The notes: a model not told the origin generated them from the sequence alone. 64,000 bases of DNA from Vibrio marisflavi CECT 7928 (GCF_921294215.1 NZ_CAKLDM010000002.1:744001-808000); one strand, 5' to 3'. Positions 17,554-28,020 are shown, counted from the stretch's first letter. Numbers and translations: made by a program.

Positions 17554-18297
17554 TTTTTATTATTAAACCTAGCTCATACTGTATTTTGAGTTTAGAACTA
17601 TTTTCAATAATTGCTCTAACTCCAAAGTGATAAATAGTGATAATGAGTCTCGTTATTTGACAGTAATTTTACACTCCTCTGAACTTTGAACGGCAAGAAG
17701 TTATCAGGCCATCTATACTTATTATTAGTGAATCCTCCCCCAAAAGGATAGGCGAAATAGCTTATTATCAGGGTTCCAATTGGTATAGGAGAGGGTAGTG
17801 AAAGTGATCCTTCCCACGGTATTACCCTCTCCGTGCTTTCTTTGTTAAATCACACGATATCAGTCACGCTATTTGAGCCTTCTCTCTTTATGACGATTCA
17901 CCCCACGGCATAGCAAAAAATTCAACCCATCGACTTGAAAATGATAATTTAGTCCCCACCTACTCGATTGTGCGTAAATTCGTTCGAATTTGGAGCGATT
18001 GGCTGGAAATAACGATTGTCAAACAATCTATCTAGGGGATCGGCTCGACAGGTTAGATGAAGGTCGTTAGAATGCTGCGTCTAATTTAATTCCAGTGGTG
18101 AGATCGAATCACATTCATTCCACTTCTCAGTAGCATGAGTAAGAGGAAATGGCGATCTGCCGGACGCTAAAGTAAAGATTGTACTTTGATACCCAGCGAA
18201 GAGTTGAGGTTGTAGTACATAAATTAAAGGATGAAGTCGCTGAAAGAGTGACTCATATGCTCAGAATATCATGAGCCATTTTTGAGGTTAATAAATA
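17554..18297. other. 744-bp non-coding region between the kinase operon and tig
   Basis: No open frame of note was found. It must hold the divergent promoters for the binding protein/kinase operon and for tig. Dyads seen: a 10-bp stem GGAGAGGGTA/TACCCTCTCC (17788-17832); the near-continuous palindrome AAATTCGTTCGAATTT (17976-17991); GATTGT/ACAATC (18014-18028); a nested AGTG..CCACT structure (18092-18123); and CTCAT/ATGAG (18252-18275) close to tig. A TATACT box at 17714-17719 could start a short RNA across the first hairpin. Confidence 0.6.
17730..17845 (+). ncRNA. Candidate small RNA (tentative)
   Basis: Downstream of TATACT (17714-17719) come a small hairpin ATCCT/AGGAT, then a 10-bp stem GGAGAGGGTA/TACCCTCTCC with a 25-nt loop containing GTGATCCTTCCCAC, then a pyrimidine-rich tail GTGCTTTCTTTGTT. 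Size and layout fit a small RNA, but the tail is a poor U-tract and the -35 box is not clear. It does not match any small RNA I recognise. Confidence 0.25.
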
Positions 18298-19605
18298 ATG
18301 CAAGTTACTGTTGAAACGCTAGAAGGTCTAGAGCGCCGTATTAATATTACTGTTCCAGCTGCAAATATTGAAGATGCAGTTACAACGGAATTACGCAAAA
18401 TTGCAAAGAACCGTCGTTTCGATGGCTTCCGTAAAGGTAAAGTGCCTTTGAAAATGGTTGCTCAAATGTACGGTCAAGCAGTACGTCAAGATGTAATGGG
18501 CGACGTAATGCAGCGCCACTTCATTGACGCTATCGTTAAAGAAAAAGTTAACCCAGCAGGTGCACCTACATTCGCTCCTGTAGAATCTAAAGAAGGCGAA
18601 GATTTCGTATTCTCTGCAACTTTTGAAGTTTACCCAGAAGTTGAAATCAAAGGTCTAGAAAACATCACTGTTGAAAAGCCAGCAGTAGAAGTTAAAGACG
18701 AAGACGTAGAAGAGATGATCGATACTCTACGTAAGCAGCAAGCTTCTTGGACTGAAGCTGACACAGCGGTTGAAGAAGGCACTCGTGCAACTATCAACTT
18801 CCAAGGCACTATCGATGGTGAAGAGTTTGAAGGCGGCAAAGCTGAAGACTTCCCACTAGAAATCGGTGCTGGCCGTATGATTCCTGGTTTCGAAGATGAC
18901 ATTATCGGCAAAACTGCTGGCATGGAATTCGAAATCGACGTGACTTTCCCAGAAGATTACCACGCAGAAAACCTAAAAGGTAAAGCTGCTAAATTCGCTA
19001 TCAAAGTGAACAAAGTAGAAACTCGTGAGCTTCCAGAAATCAATGACGAGTTCATTGCTAAGTTCGGTGTATCTGAAGGCGGTGTTGATGCACTTAAAGC
19101 TGAAGTACGTAAGAACATGGAACGCGAACTTAAGCAAGCAGTTAAAGGTCGCATTAAAGAGCAAGCTCTTGATGGTCTAGTGAAAGAGAACGAAATCGAC
19201 GTTCCTGCTGCACTTATCGACCAAGAAATTGGTGCGCTGCGTCAACAAGCTGCACAACGCTTTGGTGGTAACCCAGAAGCTGCTGACCAACTTCCTCGTG
19301 AGCTGTTCGAAGAGCAAGCGAAGCGCCGTGTTGTTGTAGGCCTACTTCTTGGTGAGCTAATCAAAGTTGAAGAGATCAAAGCTGATGACGAGAAAGTTAA
19401 AGCTCTAATCCAAGACATGGCGACAGCTTACGAAGATCCAACAGAAGTTATCTCTTACTACGAGCAAAACGAGCAGATGATGAACAACATGCGCAACGTT
19501 GCTCTAGAAGAGCAAGCGATTGACGTGATCATCGAAAAAGCTCAGGTTTCTGAAAAAGAAGTAAGCTTCAATGATCTAATGAATCAACAGCAGCCTGCGG
19601 CATAA
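18298..19605 (+). CDS. tig: Trigger factor
   Basis: Ribosome-associated chaperone and FKBP-type prolyl isomerase that shields nascent chains. The 435-residue protein has the N-terminal ribosome-binding domain with the signature segment [10 protein letters not shown], the FKBP-like PPIase domain ([20 protein letters not shown] onward, about 155-235), and the long helical C-terminal domain. It starts at ATG with GAGGTTAATAA upstream. It is first in the conserved tig-clpP-clpX-lon block and is separated from clpP by a hairpin. Confidence 0.98.
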   Translation: MQVTVETLEGLERRINITVPAANIEDAVTTELRKIAKNRRFDGFRKGKVPLKMVAQMYGQAVRQDVMGDVMQRHFIDAIVKEKVNPAGAPTFAPVESKEGEDFVFSATFEVYPEVEIKGLENITVEKPAVEVKDEDVEEMIDTLRKQQASWTEADTAVEEGTRATINFQGTIDGEEFEGGKAEDFPLEIGAGRMIPGFEDDIIGKTAGMEFEIDVTFPEDYHAENLKGKAAKFAIKVNKVETRELPEINDEFIAKFGVSEGGVDALKAEVRKNMERELKQAVKGRIKEQALDGLVKENEIDVPAALIDQEIGALRQQAAQRFGGNPEAADQLPRELFEEQAKRRVVVGLLLGELIKVEEIKADDEKVKALIQDMATAYEDPTEVISYYEQNEQMMNNMRNVALEEQAIDVIIEKAQVSEKEVSFNDLMNQQQPAA

Positions 19606-19626
19606 CAAGTTATGTAAAGTAGAAGG

Positions 19627-19657
19627 TTGACTTAGAGTTAACTATTCTGCTAACAAT
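19627..19657 (+). promoter_or_regulatory. Putative clpP promoter
   Basis: TTGACT (19627-19632), 18-bp spacer, TAACAAT (19651-19657) just after tig. The -10 element merges into a hairpin arm, so transcription from it would begin inside the dyad; tentative. Confidence 0.3.
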
Positions 19658-19688
19658 GGTCCGTATGATTGTCGTCATCCGGACCATT
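19655..19688 (+). terminator. Hairpin between tig and clpP
   Basis: 9-bp stem AATGGTCCG/CGGACCATT with a 16-nt loop, followed by TATTTTAGGG. The U-tract is weak, so it may be a partial terminator that lowers read-through into clpP. Confidence 0.5.
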
Positions 19689-19708
19689 TATTTTAGGGAT
19701 ATAAAATT

Positions 19709-20335
19709 ATGAGCAACCAAGAAAAAAATGCTATGTCACCGATTTTAGACGCATTGGTGCCAATGGTGGTTGAACAAACTTCAAGAGGGGAAAGATCGTA
19801 CGATATTTACTCTCGTCTGTTAAAAGAGCGCGTTATCTTTTTGACAGGTCAAGTTGAAGACCACATGGCAAACCTAGTCGTGGCTCAGTTGCTTTTCCTA
19901 GAGTCAGAGAACCCTGACAAAGACATTTTCCTCTATATCAATTCACCGGGTGGAAGTGTCACTGCGGGTATGTCTATTTATGACACAATGCAGTTTATCA
20001 AACCAGATGTAAGCACTGTGTGCATGGGACAAGCATGTTCAATGGGCTCATTCTTACTGGCTGGTGGTGCAAAAGGTAAGCGTTATGCTTTGCCTAACTC
20101 TCGTGTCATGATTCACCAACCACTAGGTGGTTTCCAAGGCCAAGCCTCTGATATTCAGATACATGCTCAGGAAATTCTAACAATTAAGAAAAAGTTAAAC
20201 AATTTACTAGCAGAGCACACTGGGCAGCCACTTGATCGTATTGAAGAAGATACTGATCGCGATAACTTTATGTCGGCTGAACAAGCGGTTGAGTATGGTT
20301 TGGTTGACTCGGTATTAAACCGACGCGACGACTAA
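19709..20335 (+). CDS. clpP: ATP-dependent Clp protease proteolytic subunit ClpP
   Basis: Serine protease subunit forming the tetradecameric chamber that works with ClpX or ClpA. The 208-residue precursor has the conserved [30 protein letters not shown] start, catalytic Ser111 in GQACSMG and His136 in VMIHQPLG, the positions expected for a gamma-proteobacterial ClpP with a propeptide of about 14 residues. It sits 72 bases before clpX with no terminator between, so the two are probably cotranscribed. Confidence 0.98.
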   Translation: MSNQEKNAMSPILDALVPMVVEQTSRGERSYDIYSRLLKERVIFLTGQVEDHMANLVVAQLLFLESENPDKDIFLYINSPGGSVTAGMSIYDTMQFIKPDVSTVCMGQACSMGSFLLAGGAKGKRYALPNSRVMIHQPLGGFQGQASDIQIHAQEILTIKKKLNNLLAEHTGQPLDRIEEDTDRDNFMSAEQAVEYGLVDSVLNRRDD

Positions 20336-20407
20336 TTTGTTTAGCGCAAATCGGATCAAATTGATGTACACTCAAAACATAAAGAGTAAAGGCAAAGAGG
20401 TTAGTGA

Positions 20408-21688
20408 ATGACAGATAAAAACAAAGAGAGTGGTAGTAGTAAACTGCTTTACTGTTCGTTCTGTGGCAAGAGTCAACACGAAGTTCGCAAGCTAATCGCC
20501 GGCCCATCAGTCTACATTTGTGACGAATGTGTCGATCTTTGCAACGATATTATTCGTGAAGAAATCAAAGACGTTCTGCCTAAGAAGCAATCTGAAGCAT
20601 TACCAACTCCTAAAGAGATTCGTGATCACCTAGATGACTATGTTATCGGCCAAGATTACGCGAAGAAGGTGTTAGCGGTTGCGGTTTATAACCACTATAA
20701 GCGTCTACGTAATGGTGATGTGACGAGTGAAGGCGTTGAGCTGGGTAAGAGTAATATTCTTCTTATCGGTCCAACGGGTAGTGGTAAAACACTCTTGGCA
20801 GAAACGTTGGCTCGTTTCCTAGACGTGCCATTTACCATGGCAGATGCAACAACGCTAACTGAAGCTGGTTATGTAGGTGAAGATGTAGAGAACATCATCC
20901 AGAAGCTCCTACAGAAATGCGATTACGATGTTGCTAAAGCAGAGCGTGGTATTGTTTATATCGATGAAATCGACAAGATTTCACGTAAAGCAGAAAACCC
21001 TTCTATTACACGTGATGTTTCTGGTGAAGGTGTTCAGCAAGCATTATTGAAACTGGTTGAAGGTACAGTTGCTTCTGTTCCACCGCAAGGTGGTCGTAAG
21101 CATCCACAGCAAGAGTTTTTGCAAGTTGATACTTCGAAGATCCTATTTATCTGTGGTGGTGCATTTGCTGGTCTTGATAAGGTTATTGAACAGCGCGTAG
21201 CAACCGGTACTGGTATAGGGTTTGGCGCAGAGGTTCGTTCCAAAGACGAGTCTCGCACAGCTGGTGAGCTGTTTGCACAGGTAGAACCAGAAGATCTAGT
21301 TAAATATGGTTTGATTCCAGAGTTCATCGGTCGTTTACCTGTTACCACTACGCTAACAGAGCTGGATGAAGAAGCACTGATTCAAATTCTATGTGAACCA
21401 AAGAATGCATTAACGAAGCAATACGGTGCATTGTTTGACTTAGAAGAAGTAGAATTAGAGTTTCGTGAAGATGCACTACGTGCAATTGCTAAGAAAGCAA
21501 TGGAGCGTAAAACAGGTGCACGTGGCTTACGTTCAATTCTTGAAAGTGTGCTACTTGATACTATGTATGAGCTTCCATCAGCATCAGAAGTCAGCAAAGT
21601 AGTGATAGATGATTCGGTAATAAATGGTGAGTCAGAACCACTGCTCATTTACAGCAATTCTGACAATCAAGCCGCTGGCGCCGACTAA
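20408..21688 (+). CDS. clpX: ATP-dependent Clp protease ATP-binding subunit ClpX
   Basis: AAA+ unfoldase that recognises tagged substrates (ssrA and others) and feeds them to ClpP. Domains: N-terminal zinc-binding domain with two CxxC pairs (CSFC near 16-19 and CDEC near 38-41); AAA+ module with Walker A GPTGSGKT near 120-127 and Walker [10 protein letters not shown]; the pore loop GYVGEDVE; sensor region; and an IGF loop (TGIGFGAEV) that contacts ClpP. 426 residues, full length. It is followed by a strong terminator. Confidence 0.98.
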   Translation: MTDKNKESGSSKLLYCSFCGKSQHEVRKLIAGPSVYICDECVDLCNDIIREEIKDVLPKKQSEALPTPKEIRDHLDDYVIGQDYAKKVLAVAVYNHYKRLRNGDVTSEGVELGKSNILLIGPTGSGKTLLAETLARFLDVPFTMADATTLTEAGYVGEDVENIIQKLLQKCDYDVAKAERGIVYIDEIDKISRKAENPSITRDVSGEGVQQALLKLVEGTVASVPPQGGRKHPQQEFLQVDTSKILFICGGAFAGLDKVIEQRVATGTGIGFGAEVRSKDESRTAGELFAQVEPEDLVKYGLIPEFIGRLPVTTTLTELDEEALIQILCEPKNALTKQYGALFDLEEVELEFREDALRAIAKKAMERKTGARGLRSILESVLLDTMYELPSASEVSKVVIDDSVINGESEPLLIYSNSDNQAAGAD

Positions 21689-21703
21689 ATAAACTAAAAT
21701 TCC

Positions 21704-21733
21704 AAAGGAGGTATCATTTACCTCCTTTTTTTT
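21704..21733 (+). terminator. Rho-independent terminator after clpX
   Basis: AAAGGAGGTA/TACCTCCTTT stem with a 5-nt loop and a long T-run, 16 bases after the clpX stop. Confidence 0.93.
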
Positions 21734-21743
21734 ATTCTTTCAT

Positions 21744-21770
21744 TTGAATCCAACCAATTAGCCCCCATAT
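21744..21770 (+). promoter_or_regulatory. Sigma-32-type heat-shock promoter of lon
   Basis: TTGAA (21744-21748), then 14 bases, then CCCCATAT (21763-21770). The -10 box matches the RpoH consensus CCCCATNT and lies 35 bp before the lon start. Lon is a known sigma-32 regulon member in enterobacteria, so the assignment is well grounded. Confidence 0.75.
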
Positions 21771-21805
21771 ACTGCACATAAGATAAAAGCAGAAGAGAGA
21801 AAAAT

Positions 21806-24166
21806 ATGAACTTGGAACGTTCCGAGCGTATCGAGATCCCAGTACTGCCTCTGCGTGATGTGGTTGTCTACCCTCACATGGTAATTCCTTTATTTGTTGG
21901 CCGAGAAAAATCCATCAGTTGTTTAGAGTCAGCGATGGATAACAACAAGCAAATTTTACTTGTAGCGCAGAAACAGGCTGAAACGGATGAGCCTGAGTCG
22001 GATGATTTATTTGATGTTGGGACCGTCGCGACTATCCTCCAGCTTTTAAAATTGCCTGACGGTACGGTTAAAGTTTTGGTTGAAGGACAGCAGCGCGCTA
22101 AAATCAACCACTTCATTGAAAGTGAATACTTCCTAGCTGAGGCAGAATATTTGTCCACACCTGAGCTAGACGAGAAAGAACAAGAAGTCATCGTACGCAG
22201 CGCTATCAACCAATTTGAAGGCTTCATTAAGCTCAATAAGAAAATCCCACCAGAAGTGCTGACTTCTCTAAACGGTATTGATGAAGCGGCTCGCCTTGCA
22301 GATACAATTGCCGCACATATGCCGCTTAAACTTTCTGATAAGCAACAAGTCTTAGAAATTATTGATGTTACAGAGCGTCTAGAGTACCTGATGGGTCAGA
22401 TGGAATCTGAAATTGATATTCTTCAGGTTGAGAAACGTATTCGTGGCCGTGTTAAAAAGCAGATGGAGAAGTCTCAGCGTGAGTATTATCTGAATGAGCA
22501 AATGAAAGCGATTCAGAAAGAACTCGGAGATATGGATAACGCGCCAGATGAATTTGAGACTTTGAAAAAGAAAATCGAAGAATCAAAAATGCCACAAGAG
22601 GCGCGTGAAAAAACGGAGCAAGAGCTGCAAAAGCTTAAAATGATGTCTCCGATGTCTGCTGAAGCAACCGTGGTTCGTAGCTATATTGATTGGATGATAG
22701 GCGTTCCTTGGTCTAAGCGCTCTAAAGTTAAAAAGAACCTTGCGAAAGCTGAAGAAGTACTTAACGAAGACCACTACGGTTTAGAGCGAGTAAAAGAACG
22801 TATCCTTGAGTATCTCGCAGTTCAAAACCGTATCAACAAACTGAAAGGCCCAATTCTTTGCTTAGTTGGTCCTCCAGGGGTTGGTAAAACATCTCTAGGA
22901 CGTTCTATCGCAGCGGCAACTGGGCGTAAGTATACTCGCATGGCTCTTGGTGGTGTGCGTGACGAAGCTGAGATCCGCGGGCATAGAAGAACTTACATAG
23001 GTTCAATGCCAGGTAAGCTTATCCAGAAAATGTCCAAAGTTGGTGTTAAAAACCCGCTGTTCTTGTTGGATGAAATTGACAAGATGTCTTCGGACATGCG
23101 CGGCGATCCATCTTCTGCATTGTTAGAAGTGCTAGATCCAGAGCAAAATAATGCGTTTAACGACCACTACTTAGAAGTGGATTACGATCTATCAGACGTA
23201 ATGTTTGTTGCAACGTCTAACTCGATGAATATTCCTGGTCCACTTTTGGATCGTATGGAAGTCATTCGCCTATCTGGTTATACGGAAGACGAAAAGTTAA
23301 ACATTGCCAAAAATCACTTGCTTGAAAAACAGATTAAGCGAAACGGCCTAAAACTAAACGAAATCACGATTGATGATACTGCCATTATCGGCATTATTCG
23401 TTTCTATACACGTGAAGCTGGTGTGCGTAACCTTGAGCGTGAAATTTCAAAGATTTGTCGTAAGGCTGTCAAGAATATCCTGCTTGATAGCGATCTTGAA
23501 ACCGTCCATGTTCATATGGATAACCTAAAAGAATACTTAGGTGTTCAGCGTTTCAATTACGGTAAGGCTGAAGAGAACAACCGAATCGGTCAGGTTACAG
23601 GTTTAGCTTGGACAGAAGTCGGTGGTGATCTGCTTACCATTGAAACTGAATCGGTACCAGGTAAAGGTAAGTTGACTCAAACAGGTTCTCTTGGCGACGT
23701 AATGCAAGAGTCCATTCAAGCTGCAATGACAGTTGTACGTTCAAGAGCTAAGAAGTTAGGCGTTAATCCTGACTTTTATGAGAAGCGTGATATCCATGTG
23801 CACGTTCCTGAAGGTGCTACACCAAAAGATGGTCCAAGTGCTGGTATCGCGATGTGTACGGCATTGGTGTCTAGCCTGACAGGCAACCCAGTGAAAGCTG
23901 AGGTTGCAATGACGGGTGAAATTACACTACGCGGTGAAGTCTTACCAATTGGTGGCCTAAAAGAAAAGCTATTAGCAGCTCACCGTGGTGGCATTACTAC
24001 GGTACTCATTCCAAAAGAGAATGAAAGAGACTTAGAAGAGATCCCAGAGAACGTGATCGCGGACTTGAAAGTCATTCCTGTTCAATGGATTGATGAGGTG
24101 TTGAAGGTAGCACTAGTACAAGATCCAACGGGCGTGGAATTTTCTATAGAAAATAGTGATGAGTAG
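21806..24166 (+). CDS. lon: ATP-dependent protease Lon
   Basis: Homohexameric AAA+ serine protease degrading misfolded and regulatory proteins. The 786-residue protein shows the N-terminal LON substrate-binding domain ([15 protein letters not shown]), a coiled-coil linker, Walker [10 protein letters not shown], Walker [10 protein letters not shown], and the C-terminal protease domain with the catalytic Ser678 in DGPSAG and Lys721 in GGLKEK (Ser-Lys dyad). It has its own heat-shock promoter after the clpX terminator. The N-terminus agrees with the family start. Confidence 0.98.
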   Translation: MNLERSERIEIPVLPLRDVVVYPHMVIPLFVGREKSISCLESAMDNNKQILLVAQKQAETDEPESDDLFDVGTVATILQLLKLPDGTVKVLVEGQQRAKINHFIESEYFLAEAEYLSTPELDEKEQEVIVRSAINQFEGFIKLNKKIPPEVLTSLNGIDEAARLADTIAAHMPLKLSDKQQVLEIIDVTERLEYLMGQMESEIDILQVEKRIRGRVKKQMEKSQREYYLNEQMKAIQKELGDMDNAPDEFETLKKKIEESKMPQEAREKTEQELQKLKMMSPMSAEATVVRSYIDWMIGVPWSKRSKVKKNLAKAEEVLNEDHYGLERVKERILEYLAVQNRINKLKGPILCLVGPPGVGKTSLGRSIAAATGRKYTRMALGGVRDEAEIRGHRRTYIGSMPGKLIQKMSKVGVKNPLFLLDEIDKMSSDMRGDPSSALLEVLDPEQNNAFNDHYLEVDYDLSDVMFVATSNSMNIPGPLLDRMEVIRLSGYTEDEKLNIAKNHLLEKQIKRNGLKLNEITIDDTAIIGIIRFYTREAGVRNLEREISKICRKAVKNILLDSDLETVHVHMDNLKEYLGVQRFNYGKAEENNRIGQVTGLAWTEVGGDLLTIETESVPGKGKLTQTGSLGDVMQESIQAAMTVVRSRAKKLGVNPDFYEKRDIHVHVPEGATPKDGPSAGIAMCTALVSSLTGNPVKAEVAMTGEITLRGEVLPIGGLKEKLLAAHRGGITTVLIPKENERDLEEIPENVIADLKVIPVQWIDEVLKVALVQDPTGVEFSIENSDE

Positions 24167-24226
24167 CAAAAACTAAGTAAAAGAGTAGGCTGATAGGGCG
24201 AAAAATGCTTGTCAGTCTATTTGCAG

Positions 24227-24268
24227 AGAGCTAACGTTACCGACGTGGCTTGAAGCCTTGGCAGCTCT
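24227..24268 (+). other. Nested dyad between lon and hupB
   Basis: AGAGCT/AGCTCT arms enclose a second small stem GGCTT-GA-AGCC. It lies in the 184-bp lon-hupB gap and lacks a T-run. It could be a leader structure or partial terminator; nothing else is recognised in this gap. Confidence 0.3.
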
Positions 24269-24350
24269 AAGCTGTGTTCACGTTGGATACGCATATGGAA
24301 CGAATAGCTACTTTTAAAAACTATAATGGGTAGCGCAAAGGAGAATCACA

Positions 24351-24623
24351 GTGAATAAAACTCAACTAGTCGAAAAAATTGCAGGCAGTGCAGATATTTC
24401 TAAAGCATCGGCAGGACGCGTGTTGGATGCATTTATTGAAGCAGTGGGTGATACTTTACAATCGGGCGATCAAGTAGCGCTTGTTGGTTTTGGTACGTTC
24501 AGTGTTCGCACTAGAGCAGCGCGAACTGGCCGCAACCCTAAGACAGGTGAAGAGATTCAAATCGCAGAAGCGAAAGTACCTGCATTTAAAGCTGGTAAAG
24601 CTCTGAAGGATGCTTGTAACTAG
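24351..24623 (+). CDS. hupB: DNA-binding protein HU-beta
   Basis: A 90-residue nucleoid-associated histone-like protein that bends DNA non-specifically as a homodimer or HU-alpha/beta heterodimer. The family signature [24 protein letters not shown] with the minor-groove-intercalating Pro (RNPKTG) is intact. The position after lon and before ppiD is the conserved gamma-proteobacterial one. AAAGGAG precedes the GTG start. Confidence 0.97.
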   Translation: MNKTQLVEKIAGSADISKASAGRVLDAFIEAVGDTLQSGDQVALVGFGTFSVRTRAARTGRNPKTGEEIQIAEAKVPAFKAGKALKDACN

Positions 24624-24677
24624 TTACTACAAATAAATGTCTACTTTTTGTAGACTGGAATAGAACCTTTTTATTTT

Positions 24678-24709
24678 ATGCGCATCATACTGATGCGCAT
24701 TTCTTTTTC
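24678..24709 (+). terminator. Rho-independent terminator after hupB
   Basis: ATGCGCATCA/TGATGCGCAT perfect 10-bp stem with a 3-nt loop followed by TTCTTTTTCT. Confidence 0.85.
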
Positions 24710-24766
24710 TGGTATCATCGCGCATATTATTTTTTTGAACTTCCGTATCTGGAGAGCAGTTATACT

Positions 24767-26632
24767 ATGATGGATCGATTACGCGCGGGCGCGAGTAGCC
24801 TCGCGATAAAAGTAATACTTGGCCTGATCATTTTATCTTTCGTTTTTGCTGGCATTGGCAGCTATTTAGTACGTGGTAGTAACGATGCTGCCGCGAAAGT
24901 AGGAAGTACGAAAATAAGTCGACAAGCTTTTGAACAAGCCTATCAAAATGAACGTAATAGAATGCAATCTCAGTTAGGAGAGTATTTTAATAACCTTCTT
25001 GCTGATCCCAACTATGTTAAATCATTCAGAAAATCTGTGTTAGATAGAATGGTTAACAATGTGCTTTTAGAGCAATATGCACATTCACTTGGACTTCGAG
25101 TTAGTGACAACCAAATTCGTCAAATGATACTAACTCTTCCAGAGTTTCAAAAAGATGGTAAGTTCGATCAACAAACTTACCAGATGCTACTCTCTCGTGC
25201 AGGTTATACGCCAGATTCATTCGCTGAATATTTGCGTAAAGACCTACTCCGCAATCAACTGCTATCTGCTATCGAAGGAAGTAGCTTTAGCTTGAAAGGT
25301 GAAGTAGAAGCTCAAAACAAACTGATCAGTGAAACACGTACGATCAGAACGATTACTTTGTCTCCGCAAGAGTTTGCGAAAAAAGTTAAGCTAAATGACC
25401 AAGAAATAGAGACTTACTACAAAGAACATCCAGCCAGCTACACTAGACCAGCTCAAGTTAAAGTTGCCTATGTTGAGCTGTCTGCGAATGAGCTAAAAGG
25501 TAAAATCAAGATCTCTGATGCTGAAGCAAAACAATATTATCAAGAGCATTTAGACAAGTACTCAACTCAGCCACAAATCGAGATAAGCCATATTCTTATT
25601 AAAGATAACAAATCTGAAGCTGAGAATATTCTTAAGCAGCTGAAGTCTGGTGCAAGCTTTGCCAAACTTGCTGAAGAAAAATCTCAAGACCCAGGCAGCG
25701 CGAAAAAAGGCGGCGAACTGGGTTGGATTGAGAAAGGTGTCATGGCTCCTGCCTTTGAGAAAGCAGCATTTTCTCTTAAGAAAGTGGGTGACTTGTCAGG
25801 TGTAGTGAAAACATCTTTTGGTTACCACATCATCAAACTTGATGGCATTAAAAAGGCGCAAACTAAACCGTTCAAAGAGGTTGCAGCTCAAATCAAGAGT
25901 GAGTTGAAAGACCAAAAAGCAGCGGATGAATTCTACAAACTGCAAAGTACATTAGAAAAAGTAGCGTACGAGTCTCCAGACTCATTGGATGATGCTGCGA
26001 AAGCTATTTCTCAGCCAATCCACACAACGGGCTATATTACGCAAGAATCAGCGCCAAAACGCCTACAATCTAACGCAGTATTCCAAGCATTGATGGACCC
26101 TGAAGTAAAAGAAGATGGTATGAACTCTAAAACCATTGAAATAGGCCCAGAAGATGTTGTAGTTGTTCGTGTCGAGAGCTCTCGTGATAAAGCTCTTAAG
26201 CCTCTTAAGGAAGTACGCGCAGAAGTGGTTAAGCAGCTATCTATCGATAAAGGTGAGCAAAATGCTATGGACCTTGCAAACAAGATTGTTCAAGGCCTAG
26301 ATAAAGGTGAAAACAAGCTTCTCAAGGAAAACGATCTGTCTTTCGGTAAGCAAGAAGATATTACTCGTCGTTCACCATTAGCAGAAGTTGTATTTACAAT
26401 GGCTAAGCCAGCGAAAGACAAACCAGTGTACGGTCAGAGTAAAGATATGACTGGTAATATCGTTGTTGTCGAGTTGGATAAAGTCGAGCAGAATGTTAAC
26501 CCGCAATACAACAAGCAGATTGCCTCTCAGCTAGCTCAAATTGATGCTCAGCAAGACATGTCGGGTGTGTTAGGTATCTTGCGTAAACATACTGATATCG
26601 AGTACTACTTGAGTAACGATACGACGCAGTAG
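24767..26632 (+). CDS. ppiD: Peptidyl-prolyl isomerase-like periplasmic chaperone PpiD
   Basis: Inner-membrane-anchored periplasmic chaperone found at the Sec translocon that helps newly exported proteins fold. The 621-residue protein has a short cytoplasmic N-terminus (MMDRLRAGASSLAIK), one transmembrane helix near residues 16-36, a SurA-like helical region, a parvulin domain (about 265-360, with ISHILI and GGELGWIEKG), and a helical C-terminal domain. The parvulin domain of PpiD is generally inactive or weak as an isomerase. Its position after hupB is conserved. Confidence 0.96.
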   Translation: MMDRLRAGASSLAIKVILGLIILSFVFAGIGSYLVRGSNDAAAKVGSTKISRQAFEQAYQNERNRMQSQLGEYFNNLLADPNYVKSFRKSVLDRMVNNVLLEQYAHSLGLRVSDNQIRQMILTLPEFQKDGKFDQQTYQMLLSRAGYTPDSFAEYLRKDLLRNQLLSAIEGSSFSLKGEVEAQNKLISETRTIRTITLSPQEFAKKVKLNDQEIETYYKEHPASYTRPAQVKVAYVELSANELKGKIKISDAEAKQYYQEHLDKYSTQPQIEISHILIKDNKSEAENILKQLKSGASFAKLAEEKSQDPGSAKKGGELGWIEKGVMAPAFEKAAFSLKKVGDLSGVVKTSFGYHIIKLDGIKKAQTKPFKEVAAQIKSELKDQKAADEFYKLQSTLEKVAYESPDSLDDAAKAISQPIHTTGYITQESAPKRLQSNAVFQALMDPEVKEDGMNSKTIEIGPEDVVVVRVESSRDKALKPLKEVRAEVVKQLSIDKGEQNAMDLANKIVQGLDKGENKLLKENDLSFGKQEDITRRSPLAEVVFTMAKPAKDKPVYGQSKDMTGNIVVVELDKVEQNVNPQYNKQIASQLAQIDAQQDMSGVLGILRKHTDIEYYLSNDTTQ

Positions 26633-26661
26633 ACAAATTAATGTAACTGATAAGTACTAAT

Positions 26662-26695
26662 GAACGGACTGTGAAGACAGTCCGTTCCTTTTTTA
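26662..26695 (+). terminator. Rho-independent terminator after ppiD
   Basis: GAACGGACTGT/ACAGTCCGTTC 11-bp stem with a GAAG loop and CTTTTTT tail. Confidence 0.93.
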
Positions 26696-26768
26696 AGAGC
26701 GTTTCAATTACTTTTACTCGTTGGCTTTTATTCTGTTTTTTCTTAGCAAATATAAGAGGAAACACGTT

Positions 26769-27065
26769 ATGAGCATCTACAAATCAATCTTCCTATCTGT
26801 TGTCTTATTGATTAGCTTGCCTATTCAAAGCTTTGCCAATGAACCTGCCAGTCACTATGAAGGTATAGAGATTACCGTAAACATTAACAGCGCTGAAGCG
26901 GATGAACTGGCAGCTCTTTTACTTGGTGTAGGGCTTAAGAAAGCGCAAGCTATAGTAGAATACAGGTCAGAATTTGGTGAATTTCAGTCGATAGAAGAGT
27001 TGACAAAAGTAAAAGGAATTGGCAATTCCATCATCAGAAAAAACAAAGATCGAATTTTACTGTAA
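26769..27065 (+). CDS. ComEA-like secreted helix-hairpin-helix protein
   Basis: A 98-residue exported protein with a signal peptide (SIYKSIFLSVVLLISLPIQSFA) and one ComEA-type HhH DNA-binding domain (VNINSAEADELAALLLGVGLKKAQAIVEYR, GEFQSIEELTKVKGIG). The ATG at 26769 is chosen because AAGAGGAAAC lies just upstream and it gives a normal signal peptide; the frame is open from 26721. ComEA in Vibrio is the periplasmic DNA receptor that ratchets DNA inwards during natural transformation. This gene could be that ComEA or a paralogue such as YbaV; the location after ppiD matches the one common in Vibrio. Confidence 0.88.
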   Translation: MSIYKSIFLSVVLLISLPIQSFANEPASHYEGIEITVNINSAEADELAALLLGVGLKKAQAIVEYRSEFGEFQSIEELTKVKGIGNSIIRKNKDRILL

Positions 27066-27216
27066 CGTGATTTATGGGTTTGAAAGATAAAGAATCGCTA
27101 CTTCTTTGCGCCAACTTTATACTCTTCACTAGCCCTCGATAATGAATACCTCTATAATTCCGCCAGCATCGGCCTAGTTGCTGTTCAATCTAGGCCTAAC
27201 TTTTGTGGAGTTATCT

Positions 27217-27912
27217 ATGTTTTCTGAAACAGCGTCTTCTGAGACAGCAATTGTGACCGTTGACGGCCCAAGTGGTGCGGGTAAAGGTACATTGTGTATG
27301 GCTTTAGCTGAGAAGCTAGGCTTCGAGCTGTTGGATTCTGGTGCCATTTATCGTGTATTGGCATTGGCAGCGATTCATCACGGGGTAGAGTTAGAATCCG
27401 AAGATGCTTTGGTTCCGCTTGCCACACATTTAGATGTGCAGTTTGTCGCTGAAGGCGAACTTGTAAAAGTCATTCTTGAAGGTGAGGATGTGTCCGGAGA
27501 ACTGAGAAAAGAAGAAACCGGTATGGCTGCGTCAACGGTAGCTGCTTTGCCAAGGGTTCGAGAGGCATTATTGCGACGTCAGCGTGCCTTTGCAAAAGGC
27601 ACCGGATTGGTTGCTGATGGGCGTGATATGGGGACAGTTGTCTTTCCTCAAGCTCCAGTAAAGATATTTCTTGATGCAAGTGCAGAAGAAAGGGCGAGAA
27701 GGCGCTATAATCAGTTGCACGAAAAGGGCTTAAATGTTAGATTTGACGACCTTTTAAGCGAAATCCAGCAACGTGACGATAAAGATCGCAATCGTCCTGT
27801 CGCTCCATTGCGACCAGCTGAGGATGCTTTAGTGCTCGACTCAACGTCGATGAGTATCGACGAAGTGGTAGAAAAAGCACTACAATATATCGAATCAAAG
27901 CTGAGTGAGTAA
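27217..27912 (+). CDS. cmk: Cytidylate kinase
   Basis: CMP/dCMP kinase that phosphorylates CMP and dCMP with ATP for nucleotide recycling. The P-loop GPSGAGKGT lies at residues 17-25, DSGAIYR binds substrate, and [13 protein letters not shown] and RRRYNQL carry the remaining conserved Asp and Arg residues. ATG 27217 is selected by its GGAG (27207-27210) over the open frame from 27178, giving 231 residues. It precedes rpsA, the usual cmk-rpsA arrangement. Confidence 0.96.
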   Translation: MFSETASSETAIVTVDGPSGAGKGTLCMALAEKLGFELLDSGAIYRVLALAAIHHGVELESEDALVPLATHLDVQFVAEGELVKVILEGEDVSGELRKEETGMAASTVAALPRVREALLRRQRAFAKGTGLVADGRDMGTVVFPQAPVKIFLDASAEERARRRYNQLHEKGLNVRFDDLLSEIQQRDDKDRNRPVAPLRPAEDALVLDSTSMSIDEVVEKALQYIESKLSE

Positions 27913-28020
27913 CTTACTCATTCAGGTTAGAACGTTGGTCGCAAGGATGATGACTAGCGAAGTTAATAACCCCATGCGGTAGGATACCCATGGCTGTTTA
28001 ATTTATTGAAGATTAATTAA
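27913..28020 (+). promoter_or_regulatory. rpsA leader with weak ribosome-binding site
   Basis: The region before rpsA has no strong Shine-Dalgarno, only GAAG 9 bases before the ATG, followed by the A/T-rich ATTAATTAA. Two GGA motifs (CAAGGATGATG and GTAGGATAC) occur in the leader. E. coli rpsA likewise relies on a structured leader with GGA-bearing loops rather than a canonical Shine-Dalgarno, so S1 autoregulation here is inferred by analogy. Confidence 0.5.

Noticed and set aside
17730..17845. CsrB/CsrC-type RNA interpretation of the candidate upstream of tig
   Set aside because: Only two or three GGA motifs occur, far fewer than the many loop GGA repeats of Csr RNAs.
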